A stretch of 64,000 nt of DNA. Origin: Mobilibacterium timonense. Lineage in GTDB: Bacteria > Bacillota > Clostridia > Peptostreptococcales > Anaerovoracaceae. The stretch covers positions 124,001 through 188,000 of the forward strand of contig NZ_FUHN01000008.1 of NCBI RefSeq assembly GCF_900155555.1. Reading direction: 5' to 3'. The translations under genes were made by a program, and so were the position numbers. A model generated the notes under the pieces. The model was given only the letters and a program-made list of their open reading frames with translations, did not search any database and had not been told where the DNA came from. This document shows, one piece after another, positions 42,892 through 51,837 of this stretch. Each line of letters begins with the position of its first letter. Position 1 is the first letter of the stretch.

Positions 42892-43464
42892 CTACTTTTC
42901 CATCAGATCCATACCAGCCTTCCAGGCGACCGCCACTTCCTCGCCGTACCTGTAGTACTTGCGGCCGAATGTGTCGAAGATCAGCGGATCCATTTTCCTT
43001 ACATCCACGTTGCCCTCTTCATCCAGCAGGCTGTCATCCACCAGCACGCCCAGGATATCCCCATACACGTGCAGGCAGGTCTTACCCTGGACGATCTCGC
43101 TCACCTTGCACTCCATGGTGATCGGGTATTCCTCAACGACAGGAGCATCCACCTTTTCGCTCTTGACCGCGTGCATGCCGGAGCGCTGGAACTTTTCAGG
43201 GTCCTTATTGCCCGTAGCGATCCCGAAGAAATCAGACTCCTTCACGTGCGCCCCGTCGGCCACACTGAGTGTGAATGCGCCTCTCTTCCTCAGGTTCTCC
43301 GTGGTCTTGTGCCCCTCGCTGATGTTGAGCACGACTTCCTTGGATCCGCAGACGCCGCCCCAGGCCATGTTCATCACGTCGACGGTCCCGTCCTCGCCGT
43401 AGGTGGCGATCATCAGCACCGGCATGGGTGCCAGCAGCGGTTTTACACCGAGATCTTTTTTCAT
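42892..43464 (-). CDS. Flavin reductase-like domain protein
   Basis: This 190-residue protein (start at 43464, MKKDLGVKPLLAPMPVLMIATYGEDG; AAAGGAGGAAAGCAAA upstream) matches the FMN-binding flavin reductase-like domain. The segments NMAWGGVCGSKEVVLNISEGHKT and GAFTLSVAD lie in the expected FMN-binding region. Family members include flavoredoxin-like electron carriers and flavin:NAD(P)H reductases in anaerobes. The partner is not identifiable. Codon use is biased as in highly expressed genes. Confidence 0.85.
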   Translation of the reverse strand: MKKDLGVKPLLAPMPVLMIATYGEDGTVDVMNMAWGGVCGSKEVVLNISEGHKTTENLRKRGAFTLSVADGAHVKESDFFGIATGNKDPEKFQRSGMHAVKSEKVDAPVVEEYPITMECKVSEIVQGKTCLHVYGDILGVLVDDSLLDEEGNVDVRKMDPLIFDTFGRKYYRYGEEVAVAWKAGMDLMEK

Positions 43465-43602
43465 TTTGCTTTCCTCCTTTGAAAAAAACATATCGTAAAT
43501 TCGTAAGCTTCCGGCGGCCTACGGCCGTGTATCATCTGGCAGCCCGGTGATCTCCGGCCGGCATCGTCCGGGATCCTGGCCGAGCAGGCGTCTCCGACCT
43601 TC

Positions 43603-44403
43603 TCATGCAAAAGGATCCCAGTCCTCCGCCCCGGTACCGTCACCAGCTGCGTCACCTGAGGTCTCGTCCTCCCTCATGATGTTGGCGGCCTCCAGCAGGA
43701 CCGCCGCCAGCTCCGTGGCACGAGACGCCACAGCCTTTTCCGTGAGCTCCGGCAGCAGGCTTCCCGGGATCAGCTTCCTGTCCAGCATGTACACCAGCGC
43801 CGGCTTGTCCCTCTCCTCTATCGCCATTGTTGCCATGGCCTCCGGGTCCTCGCGGACGATCCCGTCCAGCAGCTCCGAAGCGCCGGAACCGGAGTCCCCG
43901 GAAAGCTCTTTTTTCTCCCAGAGATCGCTCATGGCCGTCAGTGCGGCAGTGGACCGATACTTTTCTGGCAAAAGCCCTATATGATCCGTGGAGATGTGGA
44001 TCCGCCGGAGCTTCGAGGCACCGGAAAAAGCGTTTTCATCTATCGAGCACACCGTTGCGGGTATGCGTATCTCACGGAGAGACGTGCAGCTCCCGAACAT
44101 GAGGGGTCCCAGTTCCCGGACGCCCTCCGGCAGATCCACGGACTCCAGGCTCCTGCACTGCAGAAACACCTGCTGTCCCATCTCATCCAGTTCACGCGGG
44201 AGCACCAGGCGCTTCATGGCGTAGCAATCCTGGAAGGCGTTGTCCCCGATGGCCCGGATTCCTTCCGGCAGTATGAGCTCTATGATGTAGCCCTTGCCGT
44301 AAAAGGCCTTTGCGGATATCTCCTCTATGTAATCAGGCAGCTCCACCACCGGAACGGCGATGTCGTAGCTCACCATTTTTCTGCCTATTATAAGCGACGG
44401 CAT
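43603..44403 (-). CDS. BspA-type leucine-rich repeat protein, probably cytoplasmic
   Basis: This 266-residue protein has about four to five LRR_5/BspA repeats in residues 20-140 (VELPDYIEEISAKAFYG, LPEGIRAIGDNAFQDC, LPEGVRELGPLMFGSC, IPATVCSIDENAFSGA) and then a helical region ending in an acidic tail. It lacks a signal peptide, whereas most BspA-like proteins are secreted. AAGGGAGGTGAGCTCCA precedes the ATG. It is the third gene after a VWA/metallopeptidase-like protein and a MoxR ATPase on the same strand. It could be a target-recognition or scaffold part of that system, which is inference from position. Confidence 0.8.
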   Translation of the reverse strand: MPSLIIGRKMVSYDIAVPVVELPDYIEEISAKAFYGKGYIIELILPEGIRAIGDNAFQDCYAMKRLVLPRELDEMGQQVFLQCRSLESVDLPEGVRELGPLMFGSCTSLREIRIPATVCSIDENAFSGASKLRRIHISTDHIGLLPEKYRSTAALTAMSDLWEKKELSGDSGSGASELLDGIVREDPEAMATMAIEERDKPALVYMLDRKLIPGSLLPELTEKAVASRATELAAVLLEAANIMREDETSGDAAGDGTGAEDWDPFA

Positions 44404-44517
44404 TGGAGCTCACCTCCCTTGATAGTCCAATTTTCGTTCGTTGTTTTTCGTTTGTCGTCCGCCGTGCGCCGGCTGCCGAAGACCGGGCGCCGCGTATCAG
44501 CAGTCGCATATCGGCCG

Positions 44518-46032
44518 TTACTCCTTGAGGTCCCGGATCTCGTCCTGGAGATCCTTTTCCCTGTCGTAGAAAAGCACCTCCTTGTTGTGCCGGAAGTACC
44601 CGGGGCTCCCGTGCTTGCCGATGAAGCGGGAGCTGTGCTTGTTTTCAGTGAGGGTGGTGACGAAGACCAGCATCTCGTTGTCATCGCCATATGTCTTCTC
44701 GATGAAGGAAAAGGCGTTCTCGAGCCGCGCACCCGCGGACTTTACCTTCTCTTCTTTTTCCCGGTTCTTCTCCGCCATGACGCCCCTGATCACGGCCACG
44801 GGATCGTCATCGCCAGTCGCCGCATCGGCGCTGAGGCGGGTCCCCATCTCCGACAGGCCGGAGATGACGCCCATCTTCACTCTCTTTTCCCCGCGGGAGA
44901 TGCTGTGGGCCATGCGCTCCCTGCGGAGCTCCTCCTTCAGCTCCTCGCGGCGGCTGTCAAGGATCGTAACGCCCTGGGCGCACCCGCCGGAGGCGAGCTT
45001 TTCCCGGTCTTCCTTTATCAAAGCCACCAGCGACCGAATGATCTCCTCGGCATCGCTGATGCTACGGAAGTCGGATATCAGGCTGTCGCTGAGCATCCTG
45101 AGCACGGTGATGCGCTCGTCGAAAGGCGCCTTGCCGGCCTTTTCCAGCACCGCCGGGCTGCCGCCGCCGTTCAGGATGTCGTTGACGTCGTATTCCTGCC
45201 TGAACTTGAAGAACAGGTCGTAATAAGCGGCGAAGTCCCTGGCGATCCGCTCGTTCTGAAGGTACTGGCGGATGAGATCGATGTCCACGGGCAGGTCGTT
45301 TTTCTCGTAGAGCTTTATGGCCTCGGAGAGATCCACCCAGCCCCTGGCCGTGACGAATTCCTTGCCATCCACCGTGGTCTCCACCGAGTAGAAATCGTCC
45401 TTCTTGATCTGGAGATAGCTTATCACCGAGCTGTGCACTCCCTCGTTCTGGGCGTACTTCATCCACACCGCCAGGTCCGGCTCCACGTCGATGCGCTTCA
45501 GCCTGTCCATGGTCACGATGTCCATCTCCCGGACCGAGTCGTTGTACTCAGGCGGGTTTCCGGCGGTCACCACCACCCAGCCGTCGGGCACGCGGTGACG
45601 GCCGAAGACCTTGTTCTGCAGAAACTGCAGCATCGAAGGCGCAAGTGTCTCGGATATGCAGTTGATCTCGTCCAGGAAAAGGATCCCCTCCTTCTTGCCG
45701 GTGGCTTCCATGAGGTCGTACACGCTGGCGATTATCTCGCTCATGGTGTACTCGGTCGTCCTGTATTTTGTCCCGCCGTATTCCTTCTCATGGATGAAAG
45801 GAAGGCCCAGGGCGCTCTGCCTCGTGTGGTGGGTCATGGAATAGGACACCAGTCCTATCCCCATCTCCTCGGCGACCTGAGACATGATGTCCGTCTTGCC
45901 GATCCCCGGCGGGCCGACGAGGAACAGCGGCCTCTGCCTCTCCACCGGAATAATGTAATCCCCGAATTCGTCCTTGCTGAGATAGGAGATCACCGTGTAT
46001 TTCACCTGGTTTTTTCCCTGCTCTATGTTCAT
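44518..46032 (-). CDS. MoxR-type AAA+ ATPase
   Basis: This 504-residue AAA+ protein has Walker A GPPGIGKT (residues 40-47), Walker B ILFLDEIN (residues 117-124), sensor 1 VVTAGNPPEY and the arginine-rich DRLKRIDVEP of the MoxR group. Residues beyond 300 form an extra helical domain with charged coiled segments. MoxR ATPases act with VWA proteins in metal insertion, complex assembly or protein quality control. The VWA protein gene lies 99 bp upstream on the same strand. The long C-terminus is atypical for short MoxR proteins. Confidence 0.9.
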   Translation of the reverse strand: MNIEQGKNQVKYTVISYLSKDEFGDYIIPVERQRPLFLVGPPGIGKTDIMSQVAEEMGIGLVSYSMTHHTRQSALGLPFIHEKEYGGTKYRTTEYTMSEIIASVYDLMEATGKKEGILFLDEINCISETLAPSMLQFLQNKVFGRHRVPDGWVVVTAGNPPEYNDSVREMDIVTMDRLKRIDVEPDLAVWMKYAQNEGVHSSVISYLQIKKDDFYSVETTVDGKEFVTARGWVDLSEAIKLYEKNDLPVDIDLIRQYLQNERIARDFAAYYDLFFKFRQEYDVNDILNGGGSPAVLEKAGKAPFDERITVLRMLSDSLISDFRSISDAEEIIRSLVALIKEDREKLASGGCAQGVTILDSRREELKEELRRERMAHSISRGEKRVKMGVISGLSEMGTRLSADAATGDDDPVAVIRGVMAEKNREKEEKVKSAGARLENAFSFIEKTYGDDNEMLVFVTTLTENKHSSRFIGKHGSPGYFRHNKEVLFYDREKDLQDEIRDLKE

Positions 46033-46130
46033 ACTGCGTCACCCCTCGCGCTTCTATGCTATTCTCTGCTCTTCTTTTCCCGGTCCTTTTTTCCCGCCTC
46101 GTGACCGTATTGGTCCCGCTCCTTGCCGAG

Positions 46131-47582
46131 CTAGTCCCGCTCGTCGCTGAATTCCACCTTCATGGCCCACGGCGGGACCTGTACGTCCTCAGACTTCCCG
46201 TCTGTAAAAATAAATGCCGTATCATAAGCCGGCTTCTTCTTCGGGAAGATCCCCTTCCCGTCTGTAAAATACAGCAGGCCCCTCAGGTCCCTAAGCCGTC
46301 CCTCCTTCACCATCTGGTCCACGTACCGGAACACCGGGCGGAAGTCCGTGCCTCCCAGGCCACGGATCTCCATGTTGTCCAGGTATTCCTCAACGTCTGC
46401 CCTGTCCCGCAGGACCCTCACGTCCTGGATCTTCGCATCGCACTGGATCAGGTGGATGTTGAACTTCTTTTGTATGACAGTGCGGTTCTGGAGGATCTCG
46501 AAGGTCTTCTCCACGAAGGACCTCACCAGGCTCCCCTCGGTGGATCCCGAGGTGTCGATGGCGATCACCATGTCTCTGATCTGCTTTTCGTCGCTGTATT
46601 CCAGCGGCTCGATCAGCGGCATGTCCCCGTACAGATCCATCCCGTAGGAATAGTAGATGTAGTCGAAGGAGCTGTCGTCCACCTTCACCGTCTCTCTCCT
46701 GGCTGCAAACTTCCTGAGGAAGGTGGTGAAGTCCACGGGCTTCCGGTATCTGTCCCTCAGGCTCGCGGAAAATTTTTCCTCTCCCGCCTCCTGTTCCCGG
46801 TCGTCCATCTCCATGCCGGTCCTGACCATCTCGCTGATCTTCTCCCAGTCCGCCTGTGAAACGAGCTCCCGGCCCTTTATCTCCCGGGCCTCTCTGTCCT
46901 CGTCGGTATCCTCCTCGAGCTCAAACGGACTCGAGTTCTCCATCTGGTACCACAGCCGGTGGTCGTCCACCCGGAAAACATCCCCCAGGTCCCTCAGCTC
47001 GCCCCCGGTCATCTCTCCCTCCAGGAGCTTCCTGTAGAGAGCCGGCGCCGTGAGCTTTCCGTATCTCTGCCTCAGCTTCGAGAGCGCCCCCGCCCGGACT
47101 CCGTCCATGGAACAGCGGAAGCAGTCCATCCCGAGCGACATCACCAGCTCCTCCACCGCCACGTCCACGGCCAGGTTCCACAGGGCGGCGTTGACCTCCC
47201 CGGAGATGAAGTAGTGCTTCATTATGCAGTGCATGAGGACGTGCATGTAGTCGTGGGTGAGCCTGGTGATGGAATCACCGGCGCGCATGAGGATGTCCTT
47301 CGGGCTGTAAAAAAAGGATGTGCCGTCCGTCATAGGCGCGCGGCCCGCGTCCCGGCCGTCCTCCGCCGTCGATACGTCCTTCAGCGCGAAAACCGCGGGA
47401 TCCATGAACCGCATGTTCGTCACCAGACGGTTCTTCCCTATCCTGAGGGCCTCCGCCGCCAGCACCTCCCGCTTCTCACCGGATCCTCCTCCGGCTTCCG
47501 TCCCGATCTCAGGTTTGTTCTCCGGTTTGTTCTCCCGTCTTGCCGTGTTTTCACTTTTTACATTCGCATCTTCTCTGTCCAT
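46131..47582 (-). CDS. VWA-like / metallopeptidase-like protein (DUF2201 type)
   Basis: This 483-residue protein has an N-terminal Zn-peptidase-like region and a C-terminal von Willebrand A-like domain. The VWA metal site reads DTSGS (residues 343-347) with later GGTDF (about residue 404) and FTDGKG. The peptidase-like motif reads HDYMH (residues 110-114) where family members usually have HExxH, so Glu is replaced by Asp; NLAVDVAVEE follows, as in DUF2201 proteins. Activity as a peptidase is doubtful. It forms a unit with the MoxR ATPase next to it. The start has only a weak ribosome binding site, so it may begin further in. Confidence 0.85.
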   Translation of the reverse strand: MDREDANVKSENTARRENKPENKPEIGTEAGGGSGEKREVLAAEALRIGKNRLVTNMRFMDPAVFALKDVSTAEDGRDAGRAPMTDGTSFFYSPKDILMRAGDSITRLTHDYMHVLMHCIMKHYFISGEVNAALWNLAVDVAVEELVMSLGMDCFRCSMDGVRAGALSKLRQRYGKLTAPALYRKLLEGEMTGGELRDLGDVFRVDDHRLWYQMENSSPFELEEDTDEDREAREIKGRELVSQADWEKISEMVRTGMEMDDREQEAGEEKFSASLRDRYRKPVDFTTFLRKFAARRETVKVDDSSFDYIYYSYGMDLYGDMPLIEPLEYSDEKQIRDMVIAIDTSGSTEGSLVRSFVEKTFEILQNRTVIQKKFNIHLIQCDAKIQDVRVLRDRADVEEYLDNMEIRGLGGTDFRPVFRYVDQMVKEGRLRDLRGLLYFTDGKGIFPKKKPAYDTAFIFTDGKSEDVQVPPWAMKVEFSDERD

Positions 47583-47640
47583 GGCTATATTCTATCAGCT
47601 GAGGATCTTCACTTCATCAAGAATATGTGACTTTTTTGGT

Positions 47641-48423
47641 CTACATTAGATCCAGTATCTCTCTGTAAAAGCCTTCTTCGTCTCCCGCCCTCTCTATCTC
47701 GCTTTGGATCTGGCCTTCTCTTATCATGAGGAGCCTGTGGCTTCTGGCCGCCAGGCGCGGGTTGTGAGTCACCATTATCACCGACGTGCCCATGGACTGG
47801 TTGATGTCCTCCAGGAGCTCTGCGACCATCCTTTCGGATCGTTCATCCAGGTTTCCCGTTGGCTCGTCCGCCATCAGGACCTCAGGGCTGTTTATGAGCG
47901 CCCTGCAGATGGCGACTCTCTGCCGCTCGCCTCCCGACATCTCGTAAGGAGCCTTTTCCAGAAGCTCCTCCTTGAGGTCTGCCCTGCGGCTGAGTTCCAG
48001 AGCTCTTTCCTTGAGCTCATCCTCATTTCTCTTGTCCAGTATCCCGGGCAGGATGATGTTGTCCATGGCCGTCAGGCTGTCCATGAGGTTGAAATCCTGG
48101 TATATGAAGCCCACCCGGCGCCTCCTGATGTCCGCCATCTCGTCGGTCCAGAGGTCTCTGGTGTCATTGCCCAGGAATTCCAGCTCTCCTGACGTGGGTC
48201 TGGAGATCATCCCAAGGATCCTGAGGAGCGTGGACTTGCCGCTCCCGGAGCGCCCCATGATGCTGAGGTACTCACCTTTTTTTACCTGCATGTCGATGCC
48301 CTTGAGGACGTGGACCGTCTTCTTTGAATCGTCCTCCAGGCTCCTGATGAAATAGTCCTTCTTCAGATCAGCTGCCCTGAGGAGCAGGTCGTTTTCTGTT
48401 GTTTTTTCCGTCTGCGGGATCAT
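47641..48423 (-). CDS. ABC transporter ATP-binding protein (MacB/LolD/BceA-like)
   Basis: This 260-residue ATPase (start at 48423, MIPQTEKTTEN; a GTG at 48447 is an alternative) has Walker A GRSGSGKST, the Q-loop FIYQDFNLM, signature MSGGERQRVAICRAL and Walker B VLMADEPTGNLD. This matches the MacB/LolD/BceA subgroup that powers FtsX-type permeases. The permease gene lies just upstream, ending 8 bp before the ATG. The pair is likely an exporter or sensor for antimicrobial peptides or envelope lipoproteins. No two-component system is next to it. Confidence 0.92.
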   Translation of the reverse strand: MIPQTEKTTENDLLLRAADLKKDYFIRSLEDDSKKTVHVLKGIDMQVKKGEYLSIMGRSGSGKSTLLRILGMISRPTSGELEFLGNDTRDLWTDEMADIRRRRVGFIYQDFNLMDSLTAMDNIILPGILDKRNEDELKERALELSRRADLKEELLEKAPYEMSGGERQRVAICRALINSPEVLMADEPTGNLDERSERMVAELLEDINQSMGTSVIMVTHNPRLAARSHRLLMIREGQIQSEIERAGDEEGFYREILDLM

Positions 48424-48430
48424 GCTCCAC

Positions 48431-51034
48431 TCACCTTTCCCTGACACATTTTTTCAGTCTCTTTCTCAACACGGCCCACAGTATGAGCTGCACCGCCGCG
48501 AAAACGAGCCAGACCTCCATTGTCCCCCTGGAAAACACCCTCATCTGGTCCGTCGTGAACTGCCTCTGACTGAAGATCATGCCCTGGAAAAGAAGGGCTG
48601 ATCCCAGCGCCGCAACGGCGGGTGGCAGGAAGTACGGGCGCAATTCCTGCCTGATGGATCTGCTCTCCTGCTCTTTCGTCATGCCCAGATCGGACAGGAG
48701 GCAATATTTCTTTCTCATCTCCTGCTCCTGGGTCACGAAGCGGAGAAAAGTTATGAGGACCGACGATATGCAGAGGATGACCAGCGTCATCACTGTCACC
48801 TCATCCTTCATGATCCTCTCCGTGGTCAAGTCCCTGATCATCGCAGCTCTGGCATATACAGGCCTGATCTCGCTGTCCCACCGCGAATCACCGCGGTGGC
48901 GCCGTCCGAAGCTGCTGACGATCTTATCCACCGCTCCGGATCCTTTGACCTTCCCGGTGTTCACCAGGTACATGACATCCGGGCCCTCTGTTCGGCCCTG
49001 TCTCAGTTTGCTGAAATACCTGTCGGACACAACGATGATGTTCTCCTGCCTGCCTCTTCCGAACTCGCCGGTCAGGATCGCATATTCCCTGCTCTTTATC
49101 TTATGGGGAGGAAAATACCGGTCTCTCGCGTGCCAGTTGTAGTCATTCAGCGGCTGGCCGATGCGGAAGTTCGGATCTCCGTACTCCATGAACCATTCAA
49201 GCGGATGTGAGGACCTGGAAGAGTCCTGCTGGAAGACCACGTGGATCTCATCGCCCTTCAGGTCGAGGCGCTCGTTGAAGGTATTGGTGGTGTATCCCCT
49301 GTGCTGCCTTCTGTCTCCAGAGGCCATTTCCTTGAGCTTGTAATACTCCGATTCGGGGATCATCACCTGCTGGCCCTGAGGCCACATCACATCCATGTAT
49401 GCGTTGCTCAGCACATCGGCCCAGGAATAGGGAGCGCCGTGGGCAGTTGTCACCCTGATCATCGGGAACTCCTTCACCGCTGCTCCCAGGTCCCTCAGAG
49501 CCGCCACGTCCTCCTGGTCTCCGGCGTCGCTGGAACGACCCATCATGACGTAGTCATATGGAAAAAGGTCCGACGGATCCTCGGCGGTCTTCTCTCCGCC
49601 GAACTCAGCGGCAAATGGTCCCAGGATGGCGAACTGTATCCCCGTGAGGAGCATCACCGTGAGAACGGTGGTCATGAAGTGATACATCAGAGAAGAGCGG
49701 CTGACCTTGTTCAGCGTGCCCCTTTTCCTCGTCCTGATGGCGATCATCGCCGACGCTCCGTAGATCACCAGCCCGATGCCGGCAATGAACAGAAACTGAT
49801 ATTTCAAGTCCTCAGATGACAGTTCTCTGTGGAACATGGACGCCTCTGCGGCCGCCAGCACGGCTCCGGCCGCCGCAGAAACTATGGCCTCCCACTTCCA
49901 TGGGCTCCTTTCCTTTTTCACCGCAGCCCTCTCGCTGGAAGTCTGCCACACCGCCACCTGATAGTTCACCATCAGCGAAAAAAACGTAAGTACCGCATAG
50001 AACCCCAGCGTCTCGAGATATATCACCGGGGAAAAACTTCCCGCGGCTACACCTGCGGCATCTTTTGCCCATGCACCGATGGCGAGAGCCGCCACTGTCC
50101 CTGCCGCGCAGCCGATGGCTACACTTATCAGAGAGCTGATCGCGTACTCCATCACCTCGTCTGCGGCCAGCAGCCGTGACCTGGCTCCGAGAGCCCTGAG
50201 GGTCCCGACCGTCCTGCGCCTCTTCGCCCCGTAGACACCATATGCAAAGGCCATGAGCAGAACATTAAGTATTATCGCCGTGACCACGGTGTCCTTGAGT
50301 ATCTCCTCAAGGCCGCCCCCGATCAGTATCTCTTCGGTGCTGTGCACCGACATGAACATCTCACGCAGGCCGAGGGCTGTGCACAGGAACGCGGATGACA
50401 GGGCACCGCAGAATGTGAGCAGGATGTACTCCTTTCTGTAGGCCCTGGCGACCTTCCGATGGATCCTGTATATACCGGAAGAATAGCGGCCAGCAAAGGC
50501 CAGCCGCCTCTTCTTTTCCTCCTCGTACTCATGGTGCTTCCTGTCCAGCTCTCTGTTCTTCACGGCCAGGTCTTTGTATTCCAAGGCGTATTTGTTGAGG
50601 AGAAAGTCCAGTATCGTCAGGAACGGCCAGGCGTAGCCTATGAAGGTGCAGGATATGTAAAAGGCGAAAAAGTACGCCATGTACAGTACCGCACAGCCGC
50701 ACATGAAGTGGGTGACGCGTATGAGGCGGGGAGTGAGGCCTTTGCCCCTCAGCAGTTCGACCCCCTTGTACAGGCCTGCTGCGCCGCCCGCCAGAGGCGC
50801 TATGGACATGACTCCCGACAGGACCGAATATCCACCTTCCCCGTTCACCACGTGGAGCCCGTACTGTATTATGCTTTCAGCGCTGCCGGACTCCCGGGTC
50901 CAGGGAAGGAACACAAAAACAAACAGGGCCAGATCTATTACTGCCCCTGTGAGTTCCAGGATCCTGTCCTTCCTGGTCTTTGTCGTTTCTTCTTCTCTGT
51001 CTGTTTTATCTGTTCTGTCTGCTCTGCCTGCCAC
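48431..51034 (-). CDS. FtsX-family ABC transporter permease
   Basis: This 867-residue membrane protein has a GTG start at 51034 with AGGGAGG 8 nt upstream. An N-terminal group of about four helices lies in residues 30-145, which may be an added domain. Two FtsX modules follow, with helices near residues 205-350 and 770-860 and a large extracytoplasmic domain around 480-750. The ATP-binding subunit follows immediately. The extra N-terminal helices and large outer domain are seen in BceB-like and related permeases. The substrate is unknown. Confidence 0.85.
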   Translation of the reverse strand: MAGRADRTDKTDREEETTKTRKDRILELTGAVIDLALFVFVFLPWTRESGSAESIIQYGLHVVNGEGGYSVLSGVMSIAPLAGGAAGLYKGVELLRGKGLTPRLIRVTHFMCGCAVLYMAYFFAFYISCTFIGYAWPFLTILDFLLNKYALEYKDLAVKNRELDRKHHEYEEEKKRRLAFAGRYSSGIYRIHRKVARAYRKEYILLTFCGALSSAFLCTALGLREMFMSVHSTEEILIGGGLEEILKDTVVTAIILNVLLMAFAYGVYGAKRRRTVGTLRALGARSRLLAADEVMEYAISSLISVAIGCAAGTVAALAIGAWAKDAAGVAAGSFSPVIYLETLGFYAVLTFFSLMVNYQVAVWQTSSERAAVKKERSPWKWEAIVSAAAGAVLAAAEASMFHRELSSEDLKYQFLFIAGIGLVIYGASAMIAIRTRKRGTLNKVSRSSLMYHFMTTVLTVMLLTGIQFAILGPFAAEFGGEKTAEDPSDLFPYDYVMMGRSSDAGDQEDVAALRDLGAAVKEFPMIRVTTAHGAPYSWADVLSNAYMDVMWPQGQQVMIPESEYYKLKEMASGDRRQHRGYTTNTFNERLDLKGDEIHVVFQQDSSRSSHPLEWFMEYGDPNFRIGQPLNDYNWHARDRYFPPHKIKSREYAILTGEFGRGRQENIIVVSDRYFSKLRQGRTEGPDVMYLVNTGKVKGSGAVDKIVSSFGRRHRGDSRWDSEIRPVYARAAMIRDLTTERIMKDEVTVMTLVILCISSVLITFLRFVTQEQEMRKKYCLLSDLGMTKEQESRSIRQELRPYFLPPAVAALGSALLFQGMIFSQRQFTTDQMRVFSRGTMEVWLVFAAVQLILWAVLRKRLKKCVRER

Positions 51035-51087
51035 CGGATCTGTCCTCCCTGATATACAGCTCGATTATATGCCCTGAAAGGGTGGCA

Positions 51088-51816
51088 TTACAACGGTGCA
51101 TCTTCCGCGGATTCCTTCTTGATCAGGTGGTATATCCTCCAGTACATGAAGACCACGAAAACGAAGAAGAGTGCCGACGCTCCCGGCGTGCCCATCATGG
51201 CACAGGTGTCGTAGAAGCCGTGGGCCAGCACCGAGAGCACATAGCCCTTGAGTATTTCCGGCTTCACCATGCCGTAATTCCCGTGGACCTCGGCCCTCTT
51301 GGCCCTGCCGTAGTAATAGCCGAACACCACCGCGAAGGCCATGTGCCCCGGTATCGAGAGAAATGCCCTGGACAGAGCGACTCCCAGTCCGTAGGTGAAG
51401 ACGTACATGACGTTTTCGAAGGCGGCGAATCCGAGTGACACGAATACGGCGTAGACTATGGCGTCGAACATGTAGTTGAAGGCCGGGTGGTTCCAGGTGG
51501 CCTTGTAGAGCAGAAAGTACTTCGCAAATTCTTCCGCACAGCCCACCACCAGAAAAGCCAGCAGTATTGTGTACATCGGGCTGCGCCTGCTCAGGCTGAA
51601 GGAGCCAAGGATGCTCTCACCTATGGTCTCCAGGATGATGGCCAGGAGAGCCGCAAGGACCCCGCACATCAGCAGTTTAAATAGCAATCCAGCAGGCTCT
51701 TTTTCCACAGTATCTTTTTTGTATATGTACCTGAGCAGCACGATCGCCGGCAGCAGGGCCGCAAGCATGTACACCCAGTACTGTATTGTAATTGCTTCGA
51801 CGAAGAATAAGATCAT
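51088..51816 (-). CDS. PrsW family intramembrane metalloprotease
   Basis: This 242-residue protein has about seven membrane helices and the four motifs of PrsW peptidases: CAEEFAKYFLL, FDAIVYAVFVSLGFAAFEN, PGHMAFAVVFG and AHGFYDT (Glu, Glu, His, His as metal or catalytic residues). PrsW in Bacillus cleaves anti-sigma factors, but other members act on different substrates. No anti-sigma factor gene is close by. AAGGGAGGAAAC precedes the ATG. The gene lies between the exporter and the alcohol dehydrogenase, 22 bp before the latter's stop. Confidence 0.9.
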   Translation of the reverse strand: MILFFVEAITIQYWVYMLAALLPAIVLLRYIYKKDTVEKEPAGLLFKLLMCGVLAALLAIILETIGESILGSFSLSRRSPMYTILLAFLVVGCAEEFAKYFLLYKATWNHPAFNYMFDAIVYAVFVSLGFAAFENVMYVFTYGLGVALSRAFLSIPGHMAFAVVFGYYYGRAKRAEVHGNYGMVKPEILKGYVLSVLAHGFYDTCAMMGTPGASALFFVFVVFMYWRIYHLIKKESAEDAPL

Positions 51817-51837
51817 GTTTCCTCCCTTACAGGCGGC

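Noticed and set aside
44582-45223. Plus-strand frame of 213 codons within the MoxR region
   Set aside because: It is a shadow of the AAA+ gene on the opposite strand, with serine- and arginine-rich content typical of antisense frames.
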